Of a stretch of 64,000 nucleotides of DNA, positions 61,948-64,000 are shown piece after piece. A program made the position numbers and the translations under genes. Below the pieces are notes generated by a model. It did not search any database and had not been told where the DNA came from. It worked only from the letters and a program-made list of their open reading frames with translations. This DNA is from Beta vulgaris subsp. vulgaris (Eukaryota; Streptophyta; Magnoliopsida; Caryophyllales; Amaranthaceae): positions 36,185,430-36,249,429 of the forward strand of contig NC_079207.1 of assembly GCF_026745355.1 (NCBI RefSeq), in the 5' to 3' direction. Each line of letters starts with the position of its first letter. Position 1 is the first letter of the stretch.

Positions 61948-62666
61948 GATTTGTGAAGGTTTGGAGGTTTTTATGGAGTATCAAAGGGTGTGATGAGGTT
62001 TCGGTTTGGTGAAGATGAAGGTTTAGAGGAACACGGTTTCTTAGATGAATTAAGAAGGAAGTTTTGCATGTAATAGTAATTATGACACGCGGGAAAGAAA
62101 TAAAGCAAAAAAATAAAAATAAAAATAAAAGAAGAAAACGAAAAGATAAAAAGAACCAAGATTTAATTAAACTGGTTCCCCTTATTTTTGGGATTTTTCG
62201 GATTTTTCGGATTTTTATGAATTTTAATTTTTGAAAGAAATAAATGATGCTAAGGAACTTGTGCTATAGGAACAACTAATGCTACATATCAAATTCCTTC
62301 ATATATGCATGTTTCTTGACCTTAGGAACAGTAAGGGGAGTATTATGTGACATTTGTGAGTCGTTTGATTTCTTTGACTTCATGTTTATGTTTTGCAACA
62401 TTCCAATTTGCAATGGTCTTAGGCAATTAAACACAATTATTTTTAGCACACAAAGTCACTCAAATTGATTCAAACATGGGGGAATTGACATAGGAACAAT
62501 CACTTAATTTTTAATTGCCTAACTCAAGCCTTAATTTTTCATATCTATCTCTTTGCAAAGGCTTAGTTAGATATCAGCAATCTGATAATCAGTTTGACAA
62601 AACTCAAGTTTAATCAAACCTTTTTCAACATTTTCTCTTAAAAAGTGATGTCTATATGTATATGCT
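61948..62666. other. Spacer between pol and the third open region
   Basis: AT-rich noncoding sequence. A short minus-strand frame at 61971-62159 is hydrophobic low complexity and not convincing. Confidence 0.4.
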
Positions 62667-64000
62667 TTACTCTAGAATGATGCACTGGATCTTTAGATAT
62701 ACTATAGCACTTGTATTGTCACAATAAATAGGAACACATTCAAAGTTTATTCCATAGTCACTAAGTTGTTGTTTTATCCAAAGCATTTGAGAGCAACATG
62801 CAGCAGCAGCTACATATTCTGCTTCAGCAGTGGATAAAGCAACTGTGTTTTGTTTCTTGGTACTCCAAGAAACTAAACTATGACCAAGGAATTGTGCCAT
62901 ACCTGAGGTGCTTTTCCTATTTACAAGATCTCCAGCATAATCTGCATCTGCATATCCTTTTAGTTCGAATGTATCACTTCTTGGATAGTAGAGTCCAAGA
63001 TCATCTGTTCCTTTAAGATATCTAAGAATTCTCTTCACAGCAGTGAGGTGAGACTCCTTTGGATTTGCTTGAAATCTAGCACACAAACCAACACTGAAAG
63101 CTATGTCTGGACGACTAGCAGTTAGATACAAAAGTGAACCAATCATTCCTCTATATTTTTTTGATCAACACTTGTTCCTATGGAGTCTTCATCTAATCTA
63201 GTTGAAGTTCCCATAGGAGTGTGATTTATCTTTGAATTTTCGAGGCCATATTTCTTTAATAGTTCCTTTATGTATTTTTGTTGGTGAACAATTATACCTT
63301 TTTCAGTTTGTTTGATTTGTAGTCCAAGAAAGAAATTTAACTCACCCATCATACTCATTTCAAATTCATTGCTCATGAGACTTGAGAATTCTTTGCACAA
63401 TGTTTCATTAGTAGCTCCGAATATGATGTCATCAACATATATTTGAACAAGCAAAATATCAGTTCCTTTAGATTTTAGGAACAAGGTTTTATCAACCTTT
63501 CCTCTTTTAAAGTTGTTTTCTAAAAGGAACTTTGATAATCTCTCATACCATGATCTAGGTGCTTGTTTTAACCCATAAAGAGCTTTATCAAGCTTGTAGA
63601 CATGATTTGGGAGATTATTATTTTCAAACCAGGGGGTTGTTCAACATATACATCTTCGTTTAGATAGCCATTTAAAAATGCACACTTAACATCCATTTGA
63701 TATAATTTGAATCCCATGTAAGCAGCAAATGCAATTAAAATTCTAATGGCTTCTAATCTAGCTACAGGAGCAAAGGTTTCTTCATAATCAATTCCTTCTT
63801 GTTGGTTATAACCTTTTACTACAAGTCTAGCTTTGTTTCTTACAATGGTTCCATATTCATCTAGTTTGTTTCTAAACACCCATTTTAAGCCAATTACTTT
63901 TTGTTTAGATGAAGGAACTAGATGCCATACCTTGTTTCTTTCAAACTCATTTAATTCAGCTTGCATTGCAGTAATCCAATCAGAGTCAGTTAAGGCTTCT
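62667..64000 (-). pseudogene. Copia pol of the SIRE-like element: reverse transcriptase and RNase H, partial
   Basis: From the right edge in element sense: RT at 63966-63568 ([47 protein letters not shown]), then the YVDDI active-site box with FGATNE near 63430 in 63484-63143, then RNase H at 63146-62667 (GSLLYLTASRPDIAF, GYADADYAGD, ALSTAEAEYVAAA, CDNTSAI). The frame breaks between 63568 and 63484, near 63143 and at the RNase H end, so the gene is not intact. Integrase, protease and gag lie beyond the window. Motif order is that of Ty1/copia and the sequence is of the SIRE type rather than that of the 5.9-12.1 kb element. Confidence 0.9.

Overview
The window looks like a transposon-rich stretch of a dicot nuclear genome. 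AT-rich noncoding sequence separates multi-exon genes with GT-AG introns, and Ty1/copia, LINE, CACTA, hAT-like, Mutator-like and Stowaway elements are nested in one another. The gene complement would fit an Amaranthaceae-type genome, but I cannot fix the species from sequence alone. No tRNA, rRNA or CRISPR array was found. All exon models were built by hand from splice sites, phase and recalled family sequences; no search was run.

Layout, left to right. (1) Positions 1-2570 (+) hold the 3' seven exons of a BAT1/GABA-permease type amino acid transporter. (2) Positions 3114-17656 (-) hold a seven-exon type-B-like (pseudo)response regulator of 665 codons. Its second intron is about 9.4 kb and contains a decayed Ty1/copia element (5894-12093), itself hit by two hAT-like elements, plus a Stowaway MITE; intron 1 holds another Stowaway. 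(3) Positions 20095-22251 hold two adjacent long-inverted-repeat (Mutator-like) elements with C-rich/G-rich arms and telomere-like repeats. (4) Positions 22.9-30.8 kb hold LINE fragments around a degraded CACTA-like element (24149-29759) that may carry a minus-strand gene.

(5) Positions 31.1-41.9 kb hold a ULP1 (SUMO protease)-like gene followed by two SUMO/ubiquitin-fold-like genes. Their introns are filled with separate arrays built on the palindromic core TTGGTACCAA. One SUMO-like gene is split by a 1.66-kb CACTA element with a perfect 3-bp target duplication; removing the element restores the reading frame exactly. The other is interrupted in its first intron by a large SIRE/Maximus-type copia element running off the right edge (minus strand).

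(6) The 3' LTR of that copia element was then hit by a 16.3-kb CACTA (42261-58532, TSD ACT). This CACTA has a decayed TNP2 transposase, a second gene ending in a ULP1 protease domain, a 161-bp satellite inside an intron, and captured intron-bearing pieces of two vesicle-traffic genes: clathrin heavy chain and the Golgi SNARE GOS12.

The most unusual signals are the protease/modifier gene pair with its shared TTGGTACCAA intron arrays, the CACTA with two captured membrane-traffic genes, and a roughly twenty-fold excess of the hexamer AGGAAC/GTTCCT throughout the SIRE-like element, independent of strand, frame and coding status.
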